A stretch of 64,000 bases of DNA from Stappia taiwanensis (GTDB lineage Bacteria; Pseudomonadota; Alphaproteobacteria; Rhizobiales; Stappiaceae). Positions within the stretch are counted from its first letter, which is position 1. Each line of letters begins with the position of its first letter. The notes under the pieces were generated by a model that was given only the letters and a program-made list of their open reading frames with translations, was not told where the DNA came from and did no database searches. The stretch lies in NCBI RefSeq assembly GCF_014635285.1, contig NZ_BMCR01000001.1, positions 124,001 through 188,000 on the forward strand, read 5' to 3'. Both the position numbers and the translations under genes were made by a program. This document shows, piece after piece, positions 43,275 to 52,820 of this stretch.

Positions 43275-44477
43275 ATGTTCTGGAAGAAAAAGGACGGCGA
43301 GATGCCGACCCGCGAAGAGGTGCTGGCGGAGCTTGCCAAGGTCAAGGGACCGGACCTTGAAGGGGATATCGTCTCGCTCGGGCTGGTGTCGGATGTGTTC
43401 CTGTCAGAAGGGCGGGTGATCTTCTCGATCACCGTGCCGGCGGAGCGGGCGCAGGAGCTGGAGCCGCTCCGCCAGGCGGCGGAGAAGGTGGTGTCGAAGC
43501 TGCCGGGCGTGAAGAAGGTGCTCGCCGCGCTGACCTCCGAGCGCAAGCCGGGCAGCGCACCGGTGCGGCCCGCGCCGGCCGCGGGCGATGCGGCCAGTGT
43601 TCCGCCGCCGATGCAGGGGCGCGGCGGTGCCGCAGCCAAGGGCAAGGAGCCGGCCGCCGCCAAGCCCGGGGTGCCGGGCGTTGGCGCCATCATTGCCGTT
43701 GCTTCGGGCAAGGGCGGCGTGGGCAAATCGACCACCACCTGCAATCTGGCGCTGGCGCTTCAGGCCAACGGCCTGCGTGTCGGCGTGCTCGATGCGGATA
43801 TCTACGGCCCGTCGATCCCGCGCCTGTTCCGGGTGTCGGGCCGGCCGGAACCGGTCTCCGGCCGGATCCTCAAGCCGCTGGAGGGTTATGGCATCAAGGT
43901 GATGTCCATGGGCTTCCTCGTTGAGGAAGAGACGCCGATGATCTGGCGCGGGCCGATGGTGATTTCGGCGATCACCCAGATGCTGCGCGAGGTCGCCTGG
44001 GGTGAACTCGATGTGCTGGTGGTCGACATGCCGCCGGGAACGGGCGATGCCCAGCTCACCATGGCGCAGAACGTGCCGCTCGCCGGCGCGGTGATCGTCT
44101 CCACGCCGCAGGATCTGGCGCTGATCGATGCGCGCAAGGGGCTCAACATGTTCCGCCGGGTCGATGTGCCGCTGCTCGGCATCGTTGAGAACATGAGCTA
44201 CTTCCTTTGCCCCGATTGCGGTGGCCGGCATGACATCTTCGGTCATGGCGGCGCCCGGGAAGAGGCGGAAAAGCTGGGCGTGCCCTTCCTCGGCGAAGTG
44301 CCGCTCGACATGGCCATTCGCGAAACCTCCGACGCCGGCACGCCGGTGACCGTGACCGATCCCGACGGCGCTCATGCCGCCGTCTACAAGGAGATCGCCC
44401 GGCGGGTCTGGGCGGAGGTGGAGCGCAACCGCGCCGAGGGCCAGCGCGACGCTCCGAAGATCGTGCTGGAAAGCTGA
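43275..44477 (+). CDS. apbC: Mrp/NBP35-type Fe-S cluster carrier ATPase
   Basis: A 400-residue protein. An N-terminal MIP18/DUF59 domain (about 10-90; LGLVSDVFLSEGRVIFSITV) is joined by an alanine/proline-rich linker to the P-loop ATPase (AVASGKGGVGKSTTTCNLAL, near residue 140-160; VVDMPPGTGDAQLT). YFLCPDCGGRHDIFG carries the CxxC that holds the transferable [4Fe-4S] cluster at the dimer interface. The start has GGAGAGACAC. It likely serves the many Fe-S proteins of the island behind it. Confidence 0.92.
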   Translation: MFWKKKDGEMPTREEVLAELAKVKGPDLEGDIVSLGLVSDVFLSEGRVIFSITVPAERAQELEPLRQAAEKVVSKLPGVKKVLAALTSERKPGSAPVRPAPAAGDAASVPPPMQGRGGAAAKGKEPAAAKPGVPGVGAIIAVASGKGGVGKSTTTCNLALALQANGLRVGVLDADIYGPSIPRLFRVSGRPEPVSGRILKPLEGYGIKVMSMGFLVEEETPMIWRGPMVISAITQMLREVAWGELDVLVVDMPPGTGDAQLTMAQNVPLAGAVIVSTPQDLALIDARKGLNMFRRVDVPLLGIVENMSYFLCPDCGGRHDIFGHGGAREEAEKLGVPFLGEVPLDMAIRETSDAGTPVTVTDPDGAHAAVYKEIARRVWAEVERNRAEGQRDAPKIVLES

Positions 44478-44854
44478 GCCGCGCCACGCGACGGGGCGTG
44501 GCGCCAAGTCGAACAGGACGCCGGGCAGGGGCATCGCGCACCTGCCCGGCATCGCGCATCGCTCGTGAGTCGCGGCTCTTGCGGGCTGGAAGCGGGCACC
44601 TCCTCAGGGCCGACGGACAGCTTTTTCGGGGGAAAGAATCCGAAGCTTCCGAAGCGCAGGGACAGGCGAGATGCTGCGTCGCAGCATATGCGCGACCCTT
44701 CGCTTATGCATTCTGTGTTGTTGTCTGTCTTTATTTCCCAAAATGGCCGGAAAACGGCTTGAAAATGAAGGGATTAGCGCCCGCAGCGCAAAAATGAATT
44801 CAATTGCCGGTCCTTTTCCGCATGGCTATTCTACGGAGGAGGGAGACTGTCTGA
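44478..44854. other. Intergenic region before the formate dehydrogenase operon
   Basis: No gene is supported in these 377 bases. GCGCCACGC (44481-44489) pairs with GCGTGGCGC (44496-44504) directly behind the Mrp stop, a terminator-like stem without T-run. The right half (44700-44790) is AT-richer than its surroundings and is the likely promoter area for the operon starting at the TorD-like gene. Confidence 0.55.
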
Positions 44855-45568
44855 ATGACGGCTGCAGCAATGAATCCCGAGGGGTCCAACCTATCGACAC
44901 CTGAGCGCGTCCTCGCGCCCGATCCCGCACGCATCGCGCCGGAAGATCGGGACCGGGCAGCGCTTTATGGCATTCTCGCCAGCGCGCTGGAAGCGCCGGT
45001 GACGCGCGACTGGCTGACGGTCGTCTCCGCCTTGCCCGGAAGCGGCGGTGGGCCGATTGGCGAGGCGCTTTCCGATCTGGCCTCGGCGGCTGCCGGCACC
45101 ACGCCGGAGCGGGCCGCGCGGGACTATCACGACCTGTTCATCGGCGTCGGGCGCGGGGAACTGGTGCCCTACGCCTCCTACTACCTGACCGGTTTTCTCA
45201 ATGAAAAGCCGCTGGCGTTGCTGCGCCAGGAGATGCGCCGTCTTGGCGTGGAACGGGACCCGTCCGTGCGCGAGCCGGAAGATCACATCGCCGCCCTGTG
45301 CCAGATCATGGCCGGCCTGATCGAGGGCAGCTTCGGCGATCCGGGAGACCCGGCCGCGCAGGGGCGTTTCTTCCGGGCGCATCTGGGCAACTGGGCTCCC
45401 TATTTCTTCAAGGATCTGGCGGCCTCGACCACAGGCCGGCTGTACCCGGCGCTCGGCCGGCTGGGGCAGGTGTTTCTGGATCTGGAAGAGCAGGCCGACA
45501 CGCTGTTCGCAGCGGAGCGGGCCACGGGCGGCGACCCCCCGGAGACTGATGGCGCGCCGGGCGCGTGA
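44855..45568 (+). CDS. TorD-like molecular chaperone
   Basis: A 237-residue, mainly helical protein. DYHDLFIGVGRGELVPYASY and YLTGFLNEKPLALLRQEM are the TorD/DmsD-type core, and EPEDHIAALCQIMAGL follows. Such chaperones bind the Tat signal of a molybdoenzyme and hold it until the cofactor is in. GGAGGGAGACTGTCTGA precedes the ATG. It is the first gene of the FDH operon and probably dedicated to the alpha subunit. Confidence 0.88.
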   Translation: MTAAAMNPEGSNLSTPERVLAPDPARIAPEDRDRAALYGILASALEAPVTRDWLTVVSALPGSGGGPIGEALSDLASAAAGTTPERAARDYHDLFIGVGRGELVPYASYYLTGFLNEKPLALLRQEMRRLGVERDPSVREPEDHIAALCQIMAGLIEGSFGDPGDPAAQGRFFRAHLGNWAPYFFKDLAASTTGRLYPALGRLGQVFLDLEEQADTLFAAERATGGDPPETDGAPGA

Positions 45569-45650
45569 GCCGGGATGAGACGTGAAATGTGACGAGCGTG
45601 GCGTCTTGAGACGCCGACGGATGAAGATCGAGACGATCGAGGAGACGGGC

Positions 45651-45854
45651 ATGACGCGGAAGGACAAGGGCAAAGAAGCCGGTATCGAGGCGGATCGGCG
45701 CGGCTTTCTCAAGCTTGCCGGGCTTGGCGCGGTGGCTGGATCGGCGACGCTGGTTGGCGGCGCCGCGCAGGCGGCCGAAACACCGTCCGAGACGGCGGCC
45801 GGTTATCGCGAGACCGAGCATGTGAAGGCGTTTTACGCCAGCGCCCGCTTCTGA
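45651..45854 (+). CDS. Small Tat-signal protein of the formate dehydrogenase region
   Basis: A 67-residue protein. ADRRGFLKLAGLGAVAG is a twin-arginine signal, followed by a short tail ending YRETEHVKAFYASARF. It matches the TIGR02811 type, small Tat targets found only beside formate dehydrogenases; the role is unknown. GAGGAGACGGGC precedes this ATG, and starts 30 or 69 bases earlier are possible. Confidence 0.85.
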   Translation: MTRKDKGKEAGIEADRRGFLKLAGLGAVAGSATLVGGAAQAAETPSETAAGYRETEHVKAFYASARF

Positions 45855-45943
45855 AACGACACCATGTGGCGCGCCCGTTCTTGTGCGGGGCGCCGGGGCG
45901 CGTCGGCTGGATCGCTTGAGCGCGCGACTGAGGGAGAAACGAG

Positions 45944-48817
45944 ATGCTGAGGAAGAAGACGAGCGCGTCGGCCCGTCGGACCCGGTTGTCATCGGCAATC
46001 GAGGCCATCGGCACGAGTGCGATGGACCGCCGTGCCTTTCTGCGCCGCTCCGGTCTCGCGGCGGGCGGTCTTGCCGCCGCCGGCGCCCTGACGGGCGGCA
46101 TGGTGCGCAAGGCGGAGGCCGCCGGGCCGACATCGGCGAAGGTCGAGATCAAGAAATCGGTCTGCACCCATTGTTCGGTTGGCTGCACGGTGCTGGCCGA
46201 GGTGCAGGACGGGGTCTGGACCGGACAGGAACCCGGCTTCGACAGCCCGTTCAACCTCGGGTCCCATTGCGCCAAGGGCGCCTCGGTGCGCGAACACGCC
46301 CATGGCGAGCGGCGGCTGAAATACCCGACCAAGCTGGTCAACGGCAAATGGGAGCGGATTTCCTGGGATCAGGCGATCGACGAGATCGGCGACCAGATGA
46401 TGAAGATCCGCGAGGAAAGCGGTCCGGACAGCGTCTACTGGCTCGGATCGGCCAAGCACAGCAACGAGCAGGCCTATCTGGTACGCAAGTTCGCCGCCTT
46501 CTGGGGCACGAACAACGTCGACCATCAGGCCCGGATCTGTCACTCCACCACGGTCGCAGGTGTTGCCAACACCTGGGGCTATGGGGCGATGACCAATTCC
46601 TACAATGACATTCACAACAGCCGGGCGATCTTCCTGATCGGCGGAAATCCGGCCGAGGCCCATCCGGTCTCGCTGCTGCATCTCTTGAAGGCCAAGGAAG
46701 AGAACAACGCGCCGTTGATCGTCTGCGATCCGCGCTTCACCCGCACCGCGGCCCATGCCTCGGAGTATGTGCGGCTGCGGCCGGGAACGGACGTGGCGCT
46801 GGTCTGGGGTATTCTCTGGCACATTTTCGAAAACAGCTGGGAGGACCGGGAGTTCATCCGCCAGCGCGTGTGGGGCATGGACCAGATCCGCGCGGAAGTG
46901 GCGAAATGGACGCCGGAGGAAACCGAGCGCGTGACCGGCGTTCCCGGATCGCAGCTCCGGCGCGTGGCGCGCACCCTGGTGAACAACCGGCCCGGCACGG
47001 TGATCTGGTGCATGGGCGGCACCCAGCACTCGAACGGCAACAACAACACCCGGGCCTATTGCGTGCTGCAGCTGGCGCTCGGCAACATGGGCAAGGCGGG
47101 CGGCGGCACCAACATCTTCCGCGGCCATGACAACGTGCAAGGGGCGACCGATCTTGGCGTCCTGGCCGATACCCTGCCGGGCTATTACGGCCTGTCGGAA
47201 GGCTCCTGGAAGCACTGGTCGCGGGTCTGGGATGTCGACTACGACTTCCTGCTCAGCCGGTTCGGCTCCAAGGAGCTGATGGAACGCTCCGGCATTCCGG
47301 TGTCGCGCTGGATCGACGGCGTGCTTGAGGACAAGGAGAACATCCAGCAGCCGGACAATGTGCGGGCGATGGTGCTGTGGGGCCATGCGCCGAATTCGCA
47401 GACCCGGCTCCCGGATATGAAGGTGGCGATGGAGAAGCTCGACCTGATGGTCGTGATCGATCCCTATCCGACCATGTCGGCGGTGCTGTCGGACCGCACC
47501 GACAATGTCTACCTGCTGCCGGCGGCCACCCAGTTCGAGACGTCCGGATCGGTCACCGCCTCCAACCGCTCGCTGCAGTGGCGCGAGGCGATCTTCGATC
47601 CGCTGTTCGAATCCCTGCCCGATCACACCATCGCCCACAAGTTCGCGGTGAAGTTCGGCTTTGCCGACGAGATGTTCAAGAACATCGAGGTGAATGGCGA
47701 GGAGCCGCTGATCGAGGACCTGACCCGCGAGTTCAATCGCGGCATGTGGACCATCGGCTACACCGGCCAGTCGCCGGAGCGGCTGAAGCTGCACATGGCC
47801 AATCAGCATACCTTCGACCGCACCACGCTGGAGGCGCGCGGCGGTCCGTGTGACGGCGACTATTACGGTCTGCCGTGGCCGTGCTGGGGCACGGCGGAGA
47901 TGAAGCATCCGGGTACGCCGATCCTCTACGATCCGTCGAAACCGGTGGCCGAGGGGGGGCTGACCTTCCGCGCCCGCTTCGGCACCGAACGCGATGGCGA
48001 CAACCTGCTGGCCGAAGGAAGCTGGTCCGCCGGCTCGGAAATCGAGGATGGCTATCCGGAGTTCACCATGGCCATGCTGCAGAAGCTTGGCTGGGACGGT
48101 GACCTGACCGACGAGGAGCGGGCCGCCATCGACGCGGTGGCCGGGGAGAAGACCAACTGGAAGACCGACCTGTCCGGCGGCATCCAGCGGGTGGCGATCA
48201 AGCACGGCTGCGCGCCCTTCGGCAATGCCAAGGCGCGTGTGGTGGTCTGGACCTTCCCCGACCCGGTGCCGCTGCACCGCGAGCCGCTCTACACCAACCG
48301 GCGCGACCTGCTCGACAAATACGCCACCTATGACGACAAGGTGTTCTGGCGTCTGCCGACCGCCTACAAGTCGATCCAGGAGAAGGATTTCTCGGGAGAG
48401 TTCCCGATGATCCTGACCTCGGGGCGGCTGGTCGAATACGAGGGCGGCGGCGACGAAACCCGGTCCAACCCGTGGCTGGCCGAGCTGCAGCAGGACATGT
48501 TCGTCGAGGTCAATCCGCGCGATGCCAACAACCTGGGCATTCGCGATGGCGAGATGGTCTGGGTGCACGGGCCGGAGGGCGGCAAGGTCAAGGTCATGGC
48601 AATGGTGACCGAGCGGGTCGGCGAGGGCGTTGCCTTCATGCCGTTCCACTTCGGCGGTCATTTCCAGGGCGAGGACCGCAGGTCGAAATATCCGAAGGGG
48701 GCGGATCCTTATGTGCTGGGCGAGGCGTCGAACACGGCGCAGACCTACGGCTACGATTCCGTCACCCAGATGCAGGAAACCAAGGCCACGCTGTGCCGCA
48801 TCGAGCGCGCGGCGTAA
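45944..48817 (+). CDS. fdhA: Formate dehydrogenase alpha subunit, molybdenum, cysteine form
   Basis: A 957-residue catalytic subunit that oxidises formate to CO2. A Tat signal (MDRRAFLRRSGLAAGG, from residue 27) implies a periplasmic enzyme. C74, C77, C81 and C109 bind a [4Fe-4S] cluster (CTHCSVGC, GSHC). C199 in HQARICHSTTVAG is the metal ligand, so this is a cysteine, not selenocysteine, enzyme. The rest contains the bis-MGD domains (WCMGGTQHSNGNNNTRAYC, LGNMGKAGGGTNIFRGHDN). GAGGGAGAAACGAG precedes the first ATG. It works with the beta and gamma subunits that follow. Confidence 0.95.
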   Translation: MLRKKTSASARRTRLSSAIEAIGTSAMDRRAFLRRSGLAAGGLAAAGALTGGMVRKAEAAGPTSAKVEIKKSVCTHCSVGCTVLAEVQDGVWTGQEPGFDSPFNLGSHCAKGASVREHAHGERRLKYPTKLVNGKWERISWDQAIDEIGDQMMKIREESGPDSVYWLGSAKHSNEQAYLVRKFAAFWGTNNVDHQARICHSTTVAGVANTWGYGAMTNSYNDIHNSRAIFLIGGNPAEAHPVSLLHLLKAKEENNAPLIVCDPRFTRTAAHASEYVRLRPGTDVALVWGILWHIFENSWEDREFIRQRVWGMDQIRAEVAKWTPEETERVTGVPGSQLRRVARTLVNNRPGTVIWCMGGTQHSNGNNNTRAYCVLQLALGNMGKAGGGTNIFRGHDNVQGATDLGVLADTLPGYYGLSEGSWKHWSRVWDVDYDFLLSRFGSKELMERSGIPVSRWIDGVLEDKENIQQPDNVRAMVLWGHAPNSQTRLPDMKVAMEKLDLMVVIDPYPTMSAVLSDRTDNVYLLPAATQFETSGSVTASNRSLQWREAIFDPLFESLPDHTIAHKFAVKFGFADEMFKNIEVNGEEPLIEDLTREFNRGMWTIGYTGQSPERLKLHMANQHTFDRTTLEARGGPCDGDYYGLPWPCWGTAEMKHPGTPILYDPSKPVAEGGLTFRARFGTERDGDNLLAEGSWSAGSEIEDGYPEFTMAMLQKLGWDGDLTDEERAAIDAVAGEKTNWKTDLSGGIQRVAIKHGCAPFGNAKARVVVWTFPDPVPLHREPLYTNRRDLLDKYATYDDKVFWRLPTAYKSIQEKDFSGEFPMILTSGRLVEYEGGGDETRSNPWLAELQQDMFVEVNPRDANNLGIRDGEMVWVHGPEGGKVKVMAMVTERVGEGVAFMPFHFGGHFQGEDRRSKYPKGADPYVLGEASNTAQTYGYDSVTQMQETKATLCRIERAA

Positions 48818-48829
48818 GGGGAGCAGATC

Positions 48830-49429
48830 ATGGCACGGATGAAATTCCTCTGCGACGCCGAGCGCTGCATCGAGTGCAACGCCTGCGTCACTGCCTGCAA
48901 GAACGAGCATGAGGTGCCCTGGGGCATCAACCGGCGCCGGGTGGTCACCATCCAGGACGGCAAGCCGGGTGAGCGCTCCATCTCGGTGGCCTGCATGCAT
49001 TGCTCGGACGCGCCCTGCATGGCGGTCTGTCCGGTCGATTGCTTCTACCAGACCGATGAAGGGGTGGTGCTGCACTCCAAGGATCTGTGCATCGGCTGCG
49101 GTTACTGCTTCTATGCCTGCCCGTTCGGCGCGCCGCAGTATCCGCAGGCGGGCAATTTCGGCTCGCGCGGCAAGATGGACAAATGCACCTTCTGCGCGGG
49201 CGGTCCGGAGGCCGACAACTCCTCGGCCGAATACGCCAAATACGGCCGTAACCGTCTGGCTGAGGGCAAACTGCCGCTCTGCGCCGAGATGTGTTCGACC
49301 AAGGCGCTTCTGGCCGGCGATGGCGATGTGGTCTCGGCGATCTACCGCGAGCGCATTGTGGCCCGTGGGTTTGGCTCCGGCGCCTGGGGCTGGGGCACCG
49401 CCTACGAACAGAAGGCCGGCAACATCTAG
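48830..49429 (+). CDS. fdh3B: Formate dehydrogenase FDH3-type beta subunit, Fe-S
   Basis: A 199-residue ferredoxin-like subunit carrying four [4Fe-4S] motifs: CIECNACVTACKNEH, CMHCSDAPCMAVCPVDC, CIGCGYCFYACPFGAP, and the late CTFC with CAEMC. It passes electrons from the alpha subunit to the cytochrome b. It starts 12 bases after fdhA with GGGAGCAGATC. It has no C-terminal membrane anchor, unlike E. coli FdnH. Confidence 0.94.
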   Translation: MARMKFLCDAERCIECNACVTACKNEHEVPWGINRRRVVTIQDGKPGERSISVACMHCSDAPCMAVCPVDCFYQTDEGVVLHSKDLCIGCGYCFYACPFGAPQYPQAGNFGSRGKMDKCTFCAGGPEADNSSAEYAKYGRNRLAEGKLPLCAEMCSTKALLAGDGDVVSAIYRERIVARGFGSGAWGWGTAYEQKAGNI

Positions 49430-49584
49430 GAGCGGGCGATCCCTGAAAAGGCTTGGGGATGCTTGGTCCGGCAGCCGTGAGGCCAGATGCCGGGGCGGTC
49501 TGTCGGGCTGCCCCGGCCTGTCCTCGGGCGGGCACCATCACAGGTGCCCACCGGAAAGCGGATTTGGCAAAAGGAGCGATCTGG

Positions 49585-49782
49585 GTGAGATCGGGTTTGG
49601 GACCGTGGCCGGTGCTTGCGCTGGCCGGCGTGCTTCTGGCAGCCGTGCCGGGCTGCCGCGAAGATGAGCAGAACCGTGTTCTCGGATTGGAGAAGGGTGT
49701 CTACGCCGGGGCCAGCGATACCGAACTGACCGAGGCGCAGCGCCGGGAGCTGCGCCAGCGCGGCGAGCGCCAGCGGTTCTAG
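49585..49782 (+). CDS. Small lipoprotein of the formate dehydrogenase operon
   Basis: A 65-residue protein starting at GTG after AAGGAG. A hydrophobic segment ends in LLAAVPGCRED, a lipobox; the mature part is about 40 residues (NRVLGLEKGVYAGASDTELT) and charged. The frame runs further upstream without coding character. It lies between the beta and gamma subunit genes, so it is probably a periplasmic accessory or structural part of the enzyme. No known family. Confidence 0.7.
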   Translation: MRSGLGPWPVLALAGVLLAAVPGCREDEQNRVLGLEKGVYAGASDTELTEAQRRELRQRGERQRF

Positions 49783-49900
49783 CCATTTGCCCCATTTGCG
49801 CCGGACATACCGGCCCCGGATGCAGCGCGGTTTATACGTCAGCCGATGCAAGGCGTGGCCATTCAGTAGGGGCCACGTCGGGCGCGGCGGAGGGTAAGGA

Positions 49901-51058
49901 ATGCTGAGAATGCGGAACGGATGCATCGGAACCAAGGGCGGACGCCTGGCCCGCCACGCTGTCGCGGCGCTGGTTCTGTTGCTGACGGTGGTGGCGGTGA
50001 CCCTCGGACAGAGCGGCGCGTCACTGGCTCAGCAGGGCACGAAAGAGGTGCCGGCGGCAGCGTCCCCCACCCATGGCATGGTGCCGGGCAATACTCTCGG
50101 GACCACGTCGGATTCCGATTTCTGGCGGGCGGTGCGCCAGGGGGCGGATGGCAAGGTGTCGATCCCGGACAAGAAGGCCGCGACGCTGGTGCAGTCCGAG
50201 GGTGAGCTGTGGCGGGCGGTGCGCAATGGTCCGCTGGCGCTTTACGCAAGTTGGGCCTTGCTGGCGATGATCGTGATCCTGGCGTTGTTCTTCGCCATTC
50301 GCGGCCGTATCCGCATCGAGCATGGCCGCAGCGAGCGGACCATCACCCGCTTCGTCGCCGTCGAGCGCTTCGGCCACTGGCTGCTGGCCACCTCCTTCAT
50401 CATTCTGGCACTGACCGGGCTCAACGTGATGTACGGGCGCTATGTCCTGCTGCCGATCATCGGCGCGGATGCCTTTGGCGCCGTCACCGCCTTCGGCAAG
50501 TACCTGCACAACTATCTGGCCTTTGCCTTCATGGTCGGTCTGGTTCTCATCTTCCTGATGTGGGTGCGCCATAACCTGCCGGACCGGACCGACATCAAAT
50601 GGATCCTGCAGGCGGGCGGCCTCTTTTCCAAGCACCTGCATCCGCCGGCGAAGAAGTTCAACGCCGGGCAGAAGCTGATCTTCTGGGCGACCGTTCTGGT
50701 CGGGCTCTCCATTTCCCTGTCCGGCTGGTCGCTGCTGTTTCCCTACACCACCCATTTCTTCGGCGGCACCTTCGAAGTGATGAACAGCGTGTTCGGCACC
50801 AGCCTGCCGACGCCGCTCACCGTGGTGCAGGAGCAGCAGCTTGCCAGCCTCTGGCATTCGATCATGAGCGTTCTGCTGATCTGCGTGATCATCGGCCACA
50901 TCTACATCGGCTCCGTTGGCATGGAAGGCGCCTTCGACGCCATGGGCTCCGGCGAGGTCGATCTCAACTGGGCCAGGGAACACCATTCGCTTTGGGTGGA
51001 AGAGGTGCTGGCGCGTCGGAAGGGCGCCGGCGCGGGCGCGACACAGGCGGCGGAGTAG
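49901..51058 (+). CDS. Formate dehydrogenase gamma subunit, cytochrome b556
   Basis: A 385-residue membrane protein. An N-terminal signal-like segment (about 18-40) and an exported stretch of about 60 residues precede four or five membrane helices. VERFGHWLLATSFIILALTG, LHNYLAFAFMVGLVLIFL and SLWHSIMSVLLICVIIGHIY supply the haem-b histidines. It takes electrons from the beta subunit to the quinone pool. The long N-terminal periplasmic extension is longer than in E. coli FdoI. Confidence 0.92.
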   Translation: MLRMRNGCIGTKGGRLARHAVAALVLLLTVVAVTLGQSGASLAQQGTKEVPAAASPTHGMVPGNTLGTTSDSDFWRAVRQGADGKVSIPDKKAATLVQSEGELWRAVRNGPLALYASWALLAMIVILALFFAIRGRIRIEHGRSERTITRFVAVERFGHWLLATSFIILALTGLNVMYGRYVLLPIIGADAFGAVTAFGKYLHNYLAFAFMVGLVLIFLMWVRHNLPDRTDIKWILQAGGLFSKHLHPPAKKFNAGQKLIFWATVLVGLSISLSGWSLLFPYTTHFFGGTFEVMNSVFGTSLPTPLTVVQEQQLASLWHSIMSVLLICVIIGHIYIGSVGMEGAFDAMGSGEVDLNWAREHHSLWVEEVLARRKGAGAGATQAAE

Positions 51059-51063
51059 CGTTT

Positions 51064-52467
51064 ATGTGGCGTGCCGCGCCCTTGGCTGGACGGCTTGCCC
51101 GGGCGGCCTTTGCCTCGGCCACCGCCGCGCTCGTCGTGTCGCAGGCGCCGGCCTCGGTGGTGGCGGCGGAGTGGTCCGGCCGGCTTGAGGGCCATGGCGG
51201 CCCGGTCAAGTCCATCGTCTTGTCGCATGACGAGACCCGGGCGCTGTCCGCCTCCTTCGATTATTCGGTCATCCTCTGGCAGCGGCAGGATCAGGGCGCG
51301 CGCGTGGTCCATCGCCTGATCGGTCATGACGCACCGGTGAATGACGCCCGGTTTCTCCCTGGAGGCCGGGCGGTGTCCGTTGGCGATGATGGCGCCATCC
51401 TGCTCTGGGGGCTGGGGAAGGGGCGGGTGCTCGATCGGGTCGACACCGGCGCGGAAAAGCTGATCCAGGTGCGGGCCGTGCCCGATGGCAGCTTCGTCGT
51501 CGCCGCCTCATGGGATCATACCGCGCGGGTCTTTGACCTTGCCGGCGACAGGCTGATCGAAAGCGCCCGGCTTGAGGGACATCGCGGCCCGGTCAATGCG
51601 GTGGCGATCGCGCCGGACGGGGCAGGGGTCTACACCGCCTCCTATGATGGCGGCATCCGTCTGTTCGACCGGGCCACTGGCGCCTTGCTGCGCGAGGTTC
51701 ACGGCCACGGCTGGGGCGTCAACGTGCTGGCGCTGACCCGGGACGGTCGAGGTCTGGTGTTCGGCGCGGCGGATGGCTCGCTGGCGGTGCTCGATCCCCG
51801 GAGCGGGGAAATCGTCAAGCAGCTCGCCAGCCACGCCCGGCCGGTGCTGGCGCTGGCGTTTTCCGCCGATGGCCGGCGGCTTGCCAGTGGCGGTGGCGAC
51901 GGGGCGATCCGGGTCTATGCCACCGACGACTGGCATCTGCTTGAGGCTTATGACAACCCGCATGGGCCGGTCTGGGGGGTGGCGTTGAACAGGGATGGCC
52001 GCCGGGCCTTGCATGTCGGGCTCGACGATCATGTCGGCGTCTGGCAGGTGAACCCGCGCGTCGCCTTCGATGACAGCGGGCAAAGCGCTCCCCGGCGGTT
52101 TCAAGTGGGCGAGGCCGGGGATCCGGGCGCGCGGCAGTTCGCGCGCAAATGCTCCGTCTGCCACACGCTGACGCCTCAGGATGGCAACCGCGCCGGGCCG
52201 ACCCTACATGGCCTGTTCGGACGCCGGGCGGGAAGCCTGCCCGGTTATCCCTATTCGAAGGCCTTGCGAGAGGCCGGGTTCATCTGGACGGAAGAGACCG
52301 TGTCGGATCTCTTTGCCCGCGGACCGGATCTGGTGACGCCAGGGTCGAAGATGCCGCTTCAGCGCCTGACCAACCAGGCGGAGCGCCGGGCGCTGGTGGC
52401 CTATCTCAAACGCGCGACGGCGCCGGGCCAGCCACCGGCCGGTCAAGCAGAGGACGAGAGACGATGA
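51064..52467 (+). CDS. WD40 beta-propeller-cytochrome c fusion protein
   Basis: A 467-residue exported protein. A signal peptide (about 1-35, ending near SVVAAEW) is followed by about seven WD40 repeats (residues 38-345; for example LEGHGGPVKSIVLSHDETRA and LEGHRGPVNAVAIAPDGAGV) and a class I cytochrome c domain with CSVCH at residues 363-367 and a candidate axial methionine in PGSKMPLQRL. It begins five bases after the cytochrome b gene. A periplasmic haem protein here suggests a route from formate oxidation to a soluble acceptor, or a sensor or assembly role. Confidence 0.9.
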   Translation: MWRAAPLAGRLARAAFASATAALVVSQAPASVVAAEWSGRLEGHGGPVKSIVLSHDETRALSASFDYSVILWQRQDQGARVVHRLIGHDAPVNDARFLPGGRAVSVGDDGAILLWGLGKGRVLDRVDTGAEKLIQVRAVPDGSFVVAASWDHTARVFDLAGDRLIESARLEGHRGPVNAVAIAPDGAGVYTASYDGGIRLFDRATGALLREVHGHGWGVNVLALTRDGRGLVFGAADGSLAVLDPRSGEIVKQLASHARPVLALAFSADGRRLASGGGDGAIRVYATDDWHLLEAYDNPHGPVWGVALNRDGRRALHVGLDDHVGVWQVNPRVAFDDSGQSAPRRFQVGEAGDPGARQFARKCSVCHTLTPQDGNRAGPTLHGLFGRRAGSLPGYPYSKALREAGFIWTEETVSDLFARGPDLVTPGSKMPLQRLTNQAERRALVAYLKRATAPGQPPAGQAEDERR

Positions 52468-52628
52468 AGGCATTCTTGAGCGCAGTGGTGGTGATGGCCG
52501 CCATCGGCATCGGCGCCTGGGCGGTGCTGAACAAGGGCTTCGATTACTCCTCCTCGGCGGTCTACACCACCGAGACCCCCGGCGCGGTCCGCCTGTCGCC
52601 GGGCGATGGGACGCGGCCGGCGGACTGA
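52464..52628 (+). CDS. Small single-span membrane protein in the FDH operon
   Basis: A 54-residue protein, MKAFLSAVVVMAAIGIGAWA, whose N-terminal segment is a membrane anchor or uncleaved signal; the tail (VYTTETPGAVRLSPGDG) is polar. Its ATG overlaps the stop of the WD40-cytochrome gene (ATGA), with AGAGGACGAGAG as ribosome site, which is good evidence that it is real. Function unknown. Confidence 0.72.
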   Translation: MKAFLSAVVVMAAIGIGAWAVLNKGFDYSSSAVYTTETPGAVRLSPGDGTRPAD

Positions 52629-52820
52629 TCGGACAGGCAAACGAAACACATGAAGAAACCCGGGAAATGTCAAAACAGTCATAAGCTTGCAGCGATTTTG
52701 CGATTCACTGCGCGAAGCACGTGAATCGGTTTGTCAGGCAGGCGGTCGCGCCGAGGAAAACGTGCGCCGCACCCTGAACGCAGGTACCCCGCCAGAACGA
52801 CAGATGAGGAGCCAGACCCC

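Noticed and set aside
45989..49075. A 1028-codon open frame on the minus strand opposite fdhA and fdh3B
   Set aside because: It is antisense to clear formate dehydrogenase genes, has biased low-complexity composition rich in H, R and D, and resembles no family; it reflects GC-rich codon bias.
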